Assembly (NCBI GenBank): GCA_963754065.1
Contig: CAVWFH010000004.1
Span: 1-64,000 of the forward strand
Reading direction: 5' to 3'
Origin: JALORV01 sp963754065
Lineage (GTDB): Bacteria; Pseudomonadota; Gammaproteobacteria; Burkholderiales; Burkholderiaceae_F
Length of the DNA: 64,000 nt
Within the stretch, counting starts at the first letter, position 1; each line of letters opens with the position of its first letter. The notes beneath the pieces are model-generated. The model had not been told where the DNA came from. It ran no database searches and saw only the letters and a program-made list of their open reading frames with translations. Both the position numbers and the translations under genes were made by a program. Positions 1 through 10,792 of the stretch are shown here, in pieces.

Positions 1-72
1 GGTGAATGCCCCGGCGGGAAGAATGGGCGCCATCCGACGCGCCGAGCGCGCGCCCCACGGCGGGAGATCCAC

Positions 73-888
73 ATGAGTGCCACCCCTGACGCCCTCAGCG
101 GCGCGAATTCGACACGTCCCCGCCGCAAGAGCCGATGGCCGGCGCGGCTCGACTTTGCGCAAAGTGCCAGCGGACTGGCGCTGGCGCTCTTCATGTGGGG
201 CCACATGTTCTTCGTGTCGTCGATCCTGCTCGGCTACGACGCGATGTGGATCATCACCCGGATGTTCGAGGGCTATTTCCTGTTCGGCCAGGCGTACCCG
301 GTGATCGTGTCGGGCGTGGTGGCGGTCGTGTTCACGCTGTTCGTCGCGCACGCCGCGCTGGCGCTGCGCAAGTTCCCGATCAACTACGCCCAGGTGCGCG
401 TGTACCGGTCGCACATGTCGATGATGCATCACGAGGACACCACGCTGTGGTGGTGGCAGGTCGTGACCGGCTTCGCGATGTTCTTCCTCGCTTCCGTGCA
501 TCTGTACCAGATGCTGATGCATCCCGGACTGATCGGCCCGTTCGAATCGGCCGACCGCGTATGGAGCGGGCGCTGGTGGCCGCTGTACCTGGTGCTGCTC
601 TTCGCAGTCGAACTGCATGGCGGCATCGGCCTGTATCGGCTCTGCGTCAAGTGGGGATGGTTCGAGGGACCGGACCCCAACGCCACGCGCAAGAAGCTGA
701 AGAAACTCAAGTGGGCACTGTCGGCGTTCTTCATCGTGCTGGGCCTCACCACGCTGGCGGCCTACATGAAGATCGGCTACGACCACCGCTTTAACCCGGG
801 CGTGCGTTACACGCCTGCATGGCTGCAGTCCCCGCCGCAGGCCGCGCCGCCGGCATGGTGGCCGTCCTGGCTGAAGGAAACCAAATGA
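73..888 (+). CDS. frdC: Fumarate reductase cytochrome b subunit (FrdC)
   Basis: This is a membrane anchor of a Wolinella-type quinol:fumarate reductase, which passes electrons from menaquinol or another quinol to the FrdAB head. The 271-residue protein has about five hydrophobic segments and conserved histidines in the right places for two b hemes (GHMFF near residue 43, HAALAL near 94, SVHLYQM near 142, ELHGG near 183). The start is preceded by a GGGAG ribosome site. It heads frdCAB, with a 4-base ATGA overlap to frdA. The gene order C-A-B and the single multi-heme anchor match the epsilonproteobacterial type rather than the E. coli FrdCD type. The reverse role (succinate oxidation) cannot be excluded from sequence. 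Confidence 0.9.
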   Translation: MSATPDALSGANSTRPRRKSRWPARLDFAQSASGLALALFMWGHMFFVSSILLGYDAMWIITRMFEGYFLFGQAYPVIVSGVVAVVFTLFVAHAALALRKFPINYAQVRVYRSHMSMMHHEDTTLWWWQVVTGFAMFFLASVHLYQMLMHPGLIGPFESADRVWSGRWWPLYLVLLFAVELHGGIGLYRLCVKWGWFEGPDPNATRKKLKKLKWALSAFFIVLGLTTLAAYMKIGYDHRFNPGVRYTPAWLQSPPQAAPPAWWPSWLKETK

Positions 889-2885
889 ACGTCATCTACA
901 CCGATGTACTGGTCATCGGCGGCGGCCTGGCCGGACTGCGCATGGCCATCGCCGCCAAGCGGCGCGGGCACGACTCGATCATCCTGTCGCTGGTACCTGC
1001 CAAGCGCTCGCACTCCAAGGCGGCGCAGGGCGGAATGCAGGCGAGCCTCGGCAATGTCATCAAGGGCCAGGGCGACAACGAGGACGTGCACTTCGAGGAC
1101 ACGGTGCGCGGCAGCGACTGGGGCGCCGACCAGGACGTGGTCCGCATGTTCGTCAACACCGCGCCGAAGGCGGTGCGCGAACTGGCGGCCTGGGGCGTGC
1201 CATGGAGCCGCGTGCGCAAGGGCGATCGTCAGGTCGTGATCAACAGCCAGAAAGTGACCATCACCGAACGCGACGAGGCCCATGGCCTGGTTGCGCAACG
1301 CGACTTCGGCGGCACCAAGAAATGGCGCACCTGCTACGTCGCCGACGGCACCGGCCACGCGATGCTGCAGGCGGTCGGTGACCAGGCCATCGCCGCGTCG
1401 ATCCCGGTGCACGAGCGCACCGAGGCGCTCGCGCTGATCCACGACGCCGGCCGCTGCTACGGCGCCATCGTGCGCAATCTGATCACCGGCGAACTCACGG
1501 CCTACGTGGCGAAGGCGACGGCGATCGCCACCGGCGGCGCCGGCAGGATCTATCGCGTGACGACCAATGCGGTGATCTGCGAAGGCATCGGCCACGCGAT
1601 CGCGCTCGAAACCGGCGTCGCGGCGCTCGGCAACATGGAGGCGGTGCAGTTTCACCCGACCGGCATCTTCCCGGCCGGCATCCTCGTGACCGAAGGCTGC
1701 CGCGGCGACGGCGGACTGCTGAAGGACGTCGACGGCCATCGCTTCATGCCCGACTATGAGCCGGAGAAGAAGGAGCTCGCCTCACGCGACGTCGTTTCAC
1801 GTCGCATGGAGGAGCACATCGGCAAGGGCAAGGGTGTGAAGTCGCGCTTCGGCGAACATATCTGGCTCGACATCACGCAGCTGGGCGAGGCCCACATCCA
1901 CCGCAATCTGCGTGAGGTCTTCGACATCTGCCACTACTTCCTCGGCGTCGATCCGACCAAGGAGATGATTCCGGTGCGACCGGCGCAGCACTACACGATG
2001 GGCGGCGTGCGTACCAATCACACGGGCGAAAGCCCGACGCTGAAGGGCCTGTTCGCGGCCGGCGAGGCCTCGTGCTGGGACATGCACGGCTTCAACCGGC
2101 TTGGCGGCAACTCGGTGGCCGAAACCGTGGTGGCCGGCATGATCGTCGGCGAGTTCATTGCAGACTTCTGCGACAAGTCCGAGAACGACGTCAACATCCC
2201 GACCGGCGTCGTGCGCGAGTTCCTGCAGCGCGAGCAGGCCAAGCTGAACGGCATCCTGCTCGGCCGGGGCACCGAGGACCCGAGTGCGATCAAGGCTCGC
2301 ATGCAGGAGATCATGACCGCGAAGGTCGGCATCTTCCGCCGCGGCGAGGATCTCGAGTCCGCCGTCGACGAGCTGCAGAAGCTTCTGGTCCGCAGCCGCA
2401 GCATCGGCCTGCGTTCGAACGCACCGGGCGTGAATCCGGAACTGGTGACCGCGTATCGCACACAGATGATGCTGAAGCTGGCCGTGACGGTCGCCTACGG
2501 CGCGCTGGTGCGCACCGAGAGCCGAGGCGCGCACTTCCGCCAGGACCATCCGCGGCGCAACGACGCCGAGTGGCTGAAGCGCACGCTGGCGACGTGGAAA
2601 GGCGAGTCCGACACGTTGCCGACGCTCAACTACGAGCCGCTCGACATCCGGCGCATGGAACTGCCACCCGGCTGGCGTGGATACGGCGCCAAGGACTATG
2701 TCGACCATCCGGACACGCCGGCGCGACAGGCCGAAGTGGAGGCTGCGAAACAGAAGATCAGCGACCGCTTCGAACTGCAGAAGACGCTGCTGCCCTACGA
2801 GCATCTGTTGCCCGAAAAATTCCGCGGCCGCAACGAGCGGATCGACGAGCCGCTTGCGAACGCGACCGTGCGGAGGACAGCATGA
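885..2885 (+). CDS. frdA: Fumarate reductase / succinate dehydrogenase flavoprotein (FrdA)
   Basis: This is the catalytic flavoprotein, 666 residues, which interconverts fumarate and succinate. The N-terminal dinucleotide fold GGGLAGLRMA is followed by HSKAAQGGMQASLGN, where the histidine is the usual covalent FAD attachment site. TEGCRGDGGLL, HYTMGGVRTN and GFNRLGGNS further along are hallmarks of the family's FAD and capping domains. The start chosen is the ATG overlapping the frdC stop (ATGA), because the N-terminus MNVIYTDVLVIGGG then fits the family. A longer upstream in-frame reading is only overlap with frdC. It overlaps frdB by ATGA, so the three subunits are translationally coupled. 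Confidence 0.94.
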   Translation: MNVIYTDVLVIGGGLAGLRMAIAAKRRGHDSIILSLVPAKRSHSKAAQGGMQASLGNVIKGQGDNEDVHFEDTVRGSDWGADQDVVRMFVNTAPKAVRELAAWGVPWSRVRKGDRQVVINSQKVTITERDEAHGLVAQRDFGGTKKWRTCYVADGTGHAMLQAVGDQAIAASIPVHERTEALALIHDAGRCYGAIVRNLITGELTAYVAKATAIATGGAGRIYRVTTNAVICEGIGHAIALETGVAALGNMEAVQFHPTGIFPAGILVTEGCRGDGGLLKDVDGHRFMPDYEPEKKELASRDVVSRRMEEHIGKGKGVKSRFGEHIWLDITQLGEAHIHRNLREVFDICHYFLGVDPTKEMIPVRPAQHYTMGGVRTNHTGESPTLKGLFAAGEASCWDMHGFNRLGGNSVAETVVAGMIVGEFIADFCDKSENDVNIPTGVVREFLQREQAKLNGILLGRGTEDPSAIKARMQEIMTAKVGIFRRGEDLESAVDELQKLLVRSRSIGLRSNAPGVNPELVTAYRTQMMLKLAVTVAYGALVRTESRGAHFRQDHPRRNDAEWLKRTLATWKGESDTLPTLNYEPLDIRRMELPPGWRGYGAKDYVDHPDTPARQAEVEAAKQKISDRFELQKTLLPYEHLLPEKFRGRNERIDEPLANATVRRTA

Positions 2886-3661
2886 CGCAGCAACAGACGA
2901 TCAAGGTGGTCCGTGCCAACGGCGGCAAGGTCGCCAATGGCCAGATGCTCAAGTTCAACGTGATGCGGTTCAACCCGGCCGATCCGGCCAGTGTTCCGCA
3001 CCTGCAGACCTACGAACTCGAGCAGACCGACGGGATGACGCTGTTCATCGCGCTCAACGAGATCCGCGAGAAGCTCGACCCGTCGCTGCAGTTCGACTTC
3101 GTCTGCCGCGCCGGCATCTGCGGCAGCTGCGCAATGGTCATCAACGGCCGCCCAGGGCTGGCCTGCCGCACGCTGGCCAAGGACGTCGGCCCGGAGATCA
3201 CGCTGGCGCCGTTGCCGGTGTTCGAGCTGATCGGCGACCTGTCGGTCAATACCGGCAAGTGGATGCGCGCGATGAGCGAGCGACTCGAGACCTGGGTCCA
3301 CATGAAGCAGAAGGAAGTGGATCTCACCCGGATCGAAGAGCGGATGGATCCGGAGCTGGCGGAGAAGATCTACGAGCTCGATCGCTGCATCGAGTGCGGT
3401 TGCTGCGTGTCGGCCTGCGGCACGGCGCGGATGCGCGAGGATTTCGTCGGGGCGGTCGGCATCAACAAGATCGCCCGCTTCCGCCTCGACCCGCGCGATG
3501 CTCGCACCGATGCCGACTATTACGAGGTGATCGGCGACGACAGCGGCGTGTTCGGCTGCATGTCACTGCTCGGCTGCCACGACGTCTGCCCGAAGGATCT
3601 CCCGCTGCAGACACAGATCGCGTTCGTTCGAAAGAGGATGGTCGCCGAAGGCATGAAGTAA
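2882..3661 (+). CDS. frdB: Fumarate reductase iron-sulfur subunit (FrdB)
   Basis: This is the electron-transfer subunit (259 residues) between the cytochrome b hemes and FAD. The sequence shows an N-terminal plant-type [2Fe-2S] site (CRAGICGSC with a later C in ACRTLAK), a [4Fe-4S] site (CIECGCCVSACG) and a [3Fe-4S]-type site (CMSLLGCHDVCPK). The spacing is as in Wolinella-like FrdB. The start is the ATG sharing bases with the frdA stop. aspA follows after 37 bases, which suggests one fumarate-respiration transcription unit. Confidence 0.94.
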   Translation: MTQQQTIKVVRANGGKVANGQMLKFNVMRFNPADPASVPHLQTYELEQTDGMTLFIALNEIREKLDPSLQFDFVCRAGICGSCAMVINGRPGLACRTLAKDVGPEITLAPLPVFELIGDLSVNTGKWMRAMSERLETWVHMKQKEVDLTRIEERMDPELAEKIYELDRCIECGCCVSACGTARMREDFVGAVGINKIARFRLDPRDARTDADYYEVIGDDSGVFGCMSLLGCHDVCPKDLPLQTQIAFVRKRMVAEGMK

Positions 3662-3698
3662 GGACCTCCGGAGACTTCGACCACTGAAAGGATTGGCC

Positions 3699-5100
<1,402 letters not shown>

Positions 5101-5137
5101 CGGCCACGGGCAGCCGCTCTTCCCCGGGGAGGGGAAC

Positions 5138-6467
5138 ATGACACTCACGATCTTTCTGCAGTTCGTGGTCGTTCTGGCCGCGATCTGGATGGGCTCGCGC
5201 TTCAGCGGCGTCGGCCTCGGCCTGTGGGGCGCGGTCGGCCTGCTGGTGCTGGTGGTGGCGTTCGGCATCGCTCCGACCTCGCCACCGATCGACGTGATGC
5301 TGATCATCCTGGCGGTCATCATGGCCGCCACGGTGATGGATGCAGCGGGCGGCATCGACTTTCTCGTACGCATCGCCGAGCGCATCATCCGCGCCAATCC
5401 GAAGTACGTGACGATCGTGGCACCGCTTGACGACCTGGAGCTTCACGTTCGTCGCCGGAACCGGCCACATCGTCTATCCGCTGCTGCCGGTCATCTACGA
5501 AACCGCGCACCAGAGCGGTGTGCGACCCGAGCGGCCGATGGCCGTGGCCACGATCGCTTCGCAGCAGGCGATCACCGCGAGCCCGGTCGCCGCGGCCACC
5601 GCCGCGATGATCGGGCTTTTCTCCGAGAAGGGCTTCACTGAATGGGGTCTGCCCGAGATCCTGATGGTGTGCGTACCAGCGACGTTGACCGGCGTGATCG
5701 CCGCCGCGATCGTTTCGATGTTCATCGGTAAAGATCTCAAGGACGACCCGGAGTACCAGGCGCGCCTGAAGGCAGGCAAGATACCGGCCCCGAAGTTGGC
5801 CGCCGATCGCCCACCGCTCAAGGCTTCAGCCAAGACTGTCCGCGTTCCTGTTCCTCGCGGGCGTGGCGCTCGTCGTGCTGTTCGGTTTCTTCCCCGGTCT
5901 GCGCACGCTGCCGGGGGCGAAAGGCGGCGCTGGGCATGCCGATCGTCATCGAGATCGTGATGATGTCGGTGGCCGCGATCATGCTTTTCTTTACCAAGGT
6001 CGACGTCGACGAGATTCCGAAGACGGCCACCCTGCGCGCCGGCGTCGTCGCGGTGATCGGCATCTTCGGTCTGGCCTGGCTCGGCGACAGCTTCATTGCG
6101 GCCAACAAGGACGTCATCGTGCCGGCGATCGGCGAGTGGGCCAAGGCGGCACCGTGGACCTTCGCGTTCGGCCTGTTCTTCGCCTCGGTGCTGCTTGTAC
6201 AGCCAGGCCGCGACCACTCGCGCGCTGATGCCGCTCGGCATGGCGCTCGGCATTCCGCCGCAGTTCCTGATTGCGATGTTCCCGTCGGTCAACGGATACT
6301 TCTTCATCCCGACTTACGGCTCGCTGATCGCGGCGATCAACTTCGACCTGTCGGGCACGACGAAGATCGGCAAGTACGTGCTGAATCACTCGTTCATGAT
6401 CCCCGGCATCGTCGCGACCGCCGTCGCGGTGACCACGGGCCTGTTGCTGGCGAAGGTGATGTTCTGA
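5138..6467 (+). pseudogene. dcu: Anaerobic C4-dicarboxylate exchanger of the DcuA/DcuB family, four frameshifts
   Basis: Dcu carriers exchange external fumarate, malate or aspartate for internal succinate during fumarate respiration. Pieces in all three frames join collinearly into a normal-length Dcu protein of about 441 residues. These include the N-terminal membrane segment, NPKYVTIVAP, then FVAGTGHIVYPLLPVIYE, SQQAITASPVAAA, a middle hydrophobic stretch, FFTKVDVDEIPKTATLRAG, LAWLGDSFIAAN, YSQAATTRALMPLGMALG and the C-terminal PTYGSLIAAINFD...GTTKIGKYVLNHSF. The breaks lie near 5427 (TT), 5833, 5925 and 6195 (TT). Each is repaired by dropping one base. The start at 5138 has a strong GGGGAGGGG site. 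The cluster position after aspA supports the role. DcuA versus DcuB cannot be decided. Confidence 0.88.
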
Positions 6468-7780
6468 TGAAACCGGCGGCCGGGGCGGCGCACGGAGGTG
6501 CGTCCAAGGGTTCCCGGCTCGCCACCTGGATTCTCGTGGCGGCCGCGGCCGGCGTTGCAGCCGGCTGGGCCGCCCACGAGTTCTCGCCCGACGCGGCGAC
6601 GGCAGCGACCGTCGCCGGGTATTTCTCGATCCTCTCGGACGTCTTCCTGCGGCTGATCAAGATGATCATCGCGCCGCTGGTGTTCGCCACCGTGGTGGCG
6701 GGCATCACCGGCATGGGCGACGCCAAGGCCGTTGGGCGCATCGGCGGCAAGGCGCTGGGGTGGTTCATCACCGCCTCGCTGGTGTCCTTGCTGCTCGGCA
6801 TGTTCTTCGCCAACCTGTTCCACCCGGGCCTGGACCTCGGCTTGCCGCTGCCCGAGAAGGACATGGCGACCAACCTGAAGACCGGCGGGCTCGGTCTGCG
6901 CGAGTTCATCGCGCACGTCTTTCCCGCCAGCTTCTTCCAGGCGATGGCGACCAACGAGATCCTGCAGATCCTGGTGTTCTCGTGCTTCTTCGGATTCGCG
7001 ATCGCGTCGCTGAAGACCGAGCCGGCAAAGACGGTGACGGCCTTCATCAGCGATCTGGTGCCGGTGATGCTGAAGGTCACCGACTTCGTGATGTGGTTCG
7101 CGCCTGCCGGCGTCTTCGGCGCGGTGGCCGCCGCAATCACTGTGCAGGGGCTCGGCATCCTCGTTACTTACGGCAAGTTCATCGGCTCGTTCTATGTGGC
7201 GCTGCTCGTGCTCTGGGCCGTTCTGATCGGCGCCGGGTTCGTCTTCCTCGGTCCACGCGTGTTCCACCTGATGGGGCTCGTCAAGGAGCCGCTGCTGGTG
7301 GCCTTCACGACGGCGAGCAGTGAGGCCGCCTATCCGAAGCTGATGGAGAAACTGCACCGCTTCGGCGTCAACGATCGCGTCACGTCGTTCGTGCTGCCGC
7401 TGGGCTACTCGTTCAATCTCGACGGCTCGATGGTGTACCAGTCGTTCGCGGCGCTCTTCATCGCTCAGGCCTATGGGATCGAGATGTCGTTCGGCCAGCA
7501 GTTGACACTGCTGCTGGTGATGATGGTCAGCAGCAAGGGGGTGGCGGGCGTCCCGCGAGCGTCGCTGGTCGTGGTCGCGGCCGTGCTGCCGACCTTCGGA
7601 TTGCCCGAGGCCGGGCTGCTGCTGATCATGGGCATCGACCAGTTCCTCGACATGGGACGCACGGCAACCAACGTGATCGGCAACAGCATCGCGACCTCGG
7701 TCGTGGCCAAGTGGGAAGGCCAACTCGGCGAGCCGGTTCCGGAAGGCCCGGGTCCGGGTGCCGCGGCGAACACAACCTGA
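6467..7780 (+). CDS. Dicarboxylate/amino acid:cation symporter (DAACS family)
   Basis: This is a 437-residue integral membrane protein of the GltP/DctA (SLC1-like) family that imports C4-dicarboxylates or acidic amino acids with H+ or Na+. The family core is visible: FTTASSEAAYPKLMEKL (re-entrant hairpin 1), LPLGYSFNLDGSMVYQSFAALF (the NxDG/NMDGT-like helix), SSKGVAGVPRASLVV (hairpin 2) and DQFLDMGRTATNVIGNSIAT, with the substrate-contacting Asp/Arg/Asn helix. The start ATG overlaps the dcu stop by one base, so it belongs to the same operon. The TASSEAAYP variant occurs in transporters annotated for either dicarboxylate or glutamate/aspartate. The context favours fumarate, succinate or aspartate. 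Confidence 0.88.
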   Translation: MKPAAGAAHGGASKGSRLATWILVAAAAGVAAGWAAHEFSPDAATAATVAGYFSILSDVFLRLIKMIIAPLVFATVVAGITGMGDAKAVGRIGGKALGWFITASLVSLLLGMFFANLFHPGLDLGLPLPEKDMATNLKTGGLGLREFIAHVFPASFFQAMATNEILQILVFSCFFGFAIASLKTEPAKTVTAFISDLVPVMLKVTDFVMWFAPAGVFGAVAAAITVQGLGILVTYGKFIGSFYVALLVLWAVLIGAGFVFLGPRVFHLMGLVKEPLLVAFTTASSEAAYPKLMEKLHRFGVNDRVTSFVLPLGYSFNLDGSMVYQSFAALFIAQAYGIEMSFGQQLTLLLVMMVSSKGVAGVPRASLVVVAAVLPTFGLPEAGLLLIMGIDQFLDMGRTATNVIGNSIATSVVAKWEGQLGEPVPEGPGPGAAANTT

Positions 7781-7806
7781 TCCGATCGAAGACGGTCGCA
7801 ACGCTC

Positions 7807-8757
7807 ATGCCTCCGACGATCAGCACAGCAGCGGCAAGATTCGGCCGTGCGTGGGCGTGCGTCAGCGTGGTCACACTCGCCGCCCTGCTGCCGGCCGGCG
7901 ACGCCGGCGCCCAGATCGACGAGCCCCCTGCCCTGACGCTGACCGGCGTGCTCAAGCGCATCAAGGCGTCAGGAGTGGTCCGCATCGGTTACCGCGCCCA
8001 GGCGGTGCCGTTTTCCTACGAGGCCCACGCGGGGCAACCGTGGGGCTACTCGATCGACCTGTGCGATGCAATCGTCGAGGACATCGCCCGCGAGATCGGC
8101 GTTGCCTCACTGCGCACCGAGTACCGGCGCGTGACGCCGTCCGACCGGATCGAACAGGTTGCCGACGGAAGGATCGATCTCGAGTGCGGCGCCAGCACAA
8201 ACACCGCCCAGCGCCGCACGCGCGTCGCCTTCTCGCCGCTGACCTTTGTTTCGGGCACGCGCCTGCTGGTCCAACGCGGCGGCCCGGTGCATTCGTTGCG
8301 CGATCTGGCCGGCCGTCGCGTCGTTGTCGTGCGCAACACGACCAATGCCGACGTAATGCGCCAACTCGCCGCCAAGGCCGCTCCCGCCTTCAGCGTGCTG
8401 GAAGTCGACGATTATGCGCAGGCGCTCGATCGGCTTGCCACCGGCCAGGCCGAGGCACTGGCCGCGGATGACATCCTGATCATCGCCTACCTGGCCGAGA
8501 ACGGTCTGCAACGACGCTACGCCGTCGTCGGCGAACTTCTCTCCTACGAGCCCTACGGGATCATGTTTGCGAAGGACGATGCGCCGTTGGCGGCGGTCGT
8601 CGACGCAAGCTTCCGCCGACTCGCCATGACGCGCGAGATCCGCTGGATCTACGACAAATGGTTCATGCGCCGCCTGCCGTCAGGCGTGCGCCTCGGCGTG
8701 CCCATGAGCATCCAACTGGAGCGCTCGTTCCAGGTCCTGGGGCTGCCGCCCGACTAA
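7807..8757 (+). CDS. Amino-acid ABC transporter periplasmic binding protein (SBP family 3, GltI-like)
   Basis: This is a predicted periplasmic binding protein of 316 residues with a signal peptide (hydrophobic run VSVVTLAALLPA, cleavage likely after AGA). The family 3 pattern is clear: GVVRIGYRAQAVPFSYEA, GYSIDLCDAIVEDI and GRIDLECGASTNTAQRR resemble glutamate/aspartate binding proteins. It lies 26 bases after the DAACS gene. No permease or ATPase of this transporter is in the window, so it is an orphan here. Glutamate or aspartate is the likely ligand, inferred from family resemblance and context. The ATG at 7807 gives the best signal peptide, although it has no strong ribosome site. Confidence 0.8.
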   Translation: MPPTISTAAARFGRAWACVSVVTLAALLPAGDAGAQIDEPPALTLTGVLKRIKASGVVRIGYRAQAVPFSYEAHAGQPWGYSIDLCDAIVEDIAREIGVASLRTEYRRVTPSDRIEQVADGRIDLECGASTNTAQRRTRVAFSPLTFVSGTRLLVQRGGPVHSLRDLAGRRVVVVRNTTNADVMRQLAAKAAPAFSVLEVDDYAQALDRLATGQAEALAADDILIIAYLAENGLQRRYAVVGELLSYEPYGIMFAKDDAPLAAVVDASFRRLAMTREIRWIYDKWFMRRLPSGVRLGVPMSIQLERSFQVLGLPPD

Positions 8758-8940
8758 CCGTCCCGCAGATGGCGGAGCGCGGTCCGGGCATGGCGGCCCG
8801 ACACATGTGTCGAGACATCGCCACGACTGCGGGCCATCACGCCGGCGATCACTGTCGACAGAGTTGCGCACCGGAAGCATGGCTCCACCAGCTTCCGGGC
8901 GCGCGCGGGCCAGTCGGCCCGGGTCAATATTGAATATTGA

Positions 8941-9516
8941 TTACTTCGGATTGATCTTCGTGATCTTGTTGCCTTGCAGGCCGAGACCGGCCATCAGGCC
9001 CTGCTGACTGAAGATGAACGCGTAGATGTCGTCCTTCATCGTCGTGGTTGTCGTCGTTTTCGCCTTGCCTTCGTCCAGCACGACGATGCTCGGGCCGACG
9101 CCGACTTCGAAGCCGGCGGTGCTGTCGAGCGCCTTAAGCGCGGCCTCGTTCATGAAGAACATCGCGTAGCCGTACTGCTGCGCGCCGGCCTGCAGTCCGC
9201 TCGAAATGCCGGAGGTGTTGTAGTAGCCCACCACCTTGCCGCCCTTGATCAATGCGCCGTCACCATACTGGCCGCCGATGCCGAGACCGGCCTTGGTGAT
9301 GGTCGGGAACACCAGGATCGCCTGCGCCTTGGCGCCGATGGTCTTGGCAGCTGGAACCTTGGCGTAGAGGCTTTGCAGCGCCTTGTTGGCGTCGCGGCTG
9401 AGTTCGGCGGCCGATGCCGCCATCGCCGGCGCAGCCGGGACGAGAAACAGGGTCGCAGCAGCGGCGAGTGCCGCCATCGTGCGCGGAAGTACGCTATGCA
9501 ACAGAATTGAACGCAT
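8941..9516 (-). CDS. SYLF/YSC84-like lipid-binding domain protein, secreted
   Basis: This is a 191-residue protein with an N-terminal signal peptide ending in PAMA-ASAAEL and a SYLF (DUF500, Ysc84-like) domain, visible as ILVFPTITKAGLGIGGQYGDG, GYYNTSGISSGLQAGAQQYGYAMFFM and GVGPSIVVLDEG. SYLF domains bind lipids in eukaryotes. The bacterial, usually periplasmic, versions have no settled function. The start at 9516 is preceded on its strand by GGGAGAG. A run of threonines (KTTTTTTMKDD) precedes the last conserved block IYAFIFSQQGLMAGLGLQG. It is apparently monocistronic. Confidence 0.85.
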   Translation of the reverse strand: MRSILLHSVLPRTMAALAAAATLFLVPAAPAMAASAAELSRDANKALQSLYAKVPAAKTIGAKAQAILVFPTITKAGLGIGGQYGDGALIKGGKVVGYYNTSGISSGLQAGAQQYGYAMFFMNEAALKALDSTAGFEVGVGPSIVVLDEGKAKTTTTTTMKDDIYAFIFSQQGLMAGLGLQGNKITKINPK

Positions 9517-10001
9517 GGATAACTCTCCCGGTAACTGGTTGGGCAGTCGACGCGCTGACCTGCGCGTCGAGCCGGCCATTGTCCTCCTGCCGGGCGACGA
9601 CTGCAATGCCGCCGGACAAGGTCGCACCCGGCGGCGGAGGATCGCGAGGGAACCCGGACGCCGTCGCCGCGGGTAACAAGTCGGCCGCTCGGCGACACCT
9701 CGACGATCCGATCGCATCTGCCGGCTGACTTGCTCCAGTGATCCAAATTGCGACAAAACAACAGCGTGAATCACACGTGCAGAGGCTTTGGCCCACGGAA
9801 TGCGCGGGCGACGCTTCGCGCGCGATCTGTTTTGGCATACGCTAGCGGCTGCCACCGGGTTGGAATCGGCGGACAACCCGGCCGCGAGCTTGGAATGGAG
9901 TGGCTAGTAACGACTCTCGCATGACGGCTGCTGCACACCGTCAGCGATTCGTCGCACATTCGCCGAGCCTGGAGTCAGTCCAACGTGAGGAGGAAAGTCG
10001 C
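9517..10001 (+). other. Divergent intergenic region between the SYLF gene and the tail-anchored protein gene
   Basis: These 485 bases separate two divergently transcribed genes and should hold both promoters. No convincing coding frame is seen. An 8-base inverted repeat (CCGGGTTG at 9855-9862, CAACCCGG at 9874-9881) lies about 120 bases before the 10002 start. No clear -35/-10 pair could be assigned by eye. Confidence 0.5.
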
Positions 10002-10772
10002 ATGAGAACAAATCAGAAATGGTGGCCTGCGTTGCTTTTGGCAGCAGTCCTTGCCGTTCCGTTTGCCGGGACAGCTCAGGCGCAGACGACGACCACCACT
10101 GAGGTGAACAAGTTCGAGATCCTTGCCGTCGATGGCAACAACCTGGTCGTCCGCAACGAGAAGGGCACGCACGATTACGTCGTACCGGATGACTTCCGCT
10201 TCACGGTCGACGGGAAGAAGTTGTCCGTGAAGGAGCTGAAGCCGGGAATGAAGGGCACGGCGACCGTCACGACCAAGACAACGCTCACGCCGGTCACGGT
10301 GACCGAAATCAAGGAGGGGACGGTTGTCAGCGCGACAAACTATTCGGTGAACGTGCGGTCTTCCGAAGGTGTGCGGCGCTTCACGCAGAGCGAGCTCGAT
10401 GACCGGGGCGTGCAGATCCTGAAGGAAGGACGCATCATCCGCATCCGCGATCTGAAGCAGGGTGACCAGATCACCGCCACGATCTTCTCCAAAGCGCCAC
10501 CCGTCGTCCTGACGGAAACGGAAGTGCAAGCCACGCTGGCCCAGGCTGCGCCCGCACCCGCCGCACCGGCGCCAGCCGCAACCCCCGCAGCGACGCCGGC
10601 TGCAGCGGCCGCACCACCGGCTGCGGCACCGCCGGCCAGTCCAGCGCCTGCCAAGGCCGCGCCCGCGCAGCCACCAGCAACGGAGGGAACGCCTTGGCTC
10701 TGGTACATCCTGATTGCGGTTGTCCTGGTGCTGCTGTGGTTCTTCGTTGTGCGCAAGAAGGAAAAGCGCTGA
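10002..10772 (+). CDS. Secreted protein with duplicated beta-rich domain, Pro/Ala linker and C-terminal membrane anchor
   Basis: I do not recognise this 256-residue protein as a named family. It has a signal peptide (MRTNQKWWPALLLAAVLAVP, cleavage near AQA). Two similar blocks of about 70 residues follow: residues about 37-100 (NKFEILAVDGNNLVVRN...) and 101-170 (KEGTVVSATNYSVNVRS...). Both end in a 'DLK/ELKPG.. GTATV/ITATI' stretch. A linker of about 55 residues made almost only of Pro and Ala comes next, then one membrane helix (WLWYILIAVVLVLLWFFVV) and a basic tail RKKEKR. The layout suggests a periplasmic domain held to the inner membrane, or a C-terminal sorting signal. The start at 10002 has a strong GAGGAGG site. 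Confidence 0.7.
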   Translation: MRTNQKWWPALLLAAVLAVPFAGTAQAQTTTTTEVNKFEILAVDGNNLVVRNEKGTHDYVVPDDFRFTVDGKKLSVKELKPGMKGTATVTTKTTLTPVTVTEIKEGTVVSATNYSVNVRSSEGVRRFTQSELDDRGVQILKEGRIIRIRDLKQGDQITATIFSKAPPVVLTETEVQATLAQAAPAPAAPAPAATPAATPAAAAAPPAAAPPASPAPAKAAPAQPPATEGTPWLWYILIAVVLVLLWFFVVRKKEKR

Positions 10773-10792
10773 TCCGCAGTCACCATCGTTCA

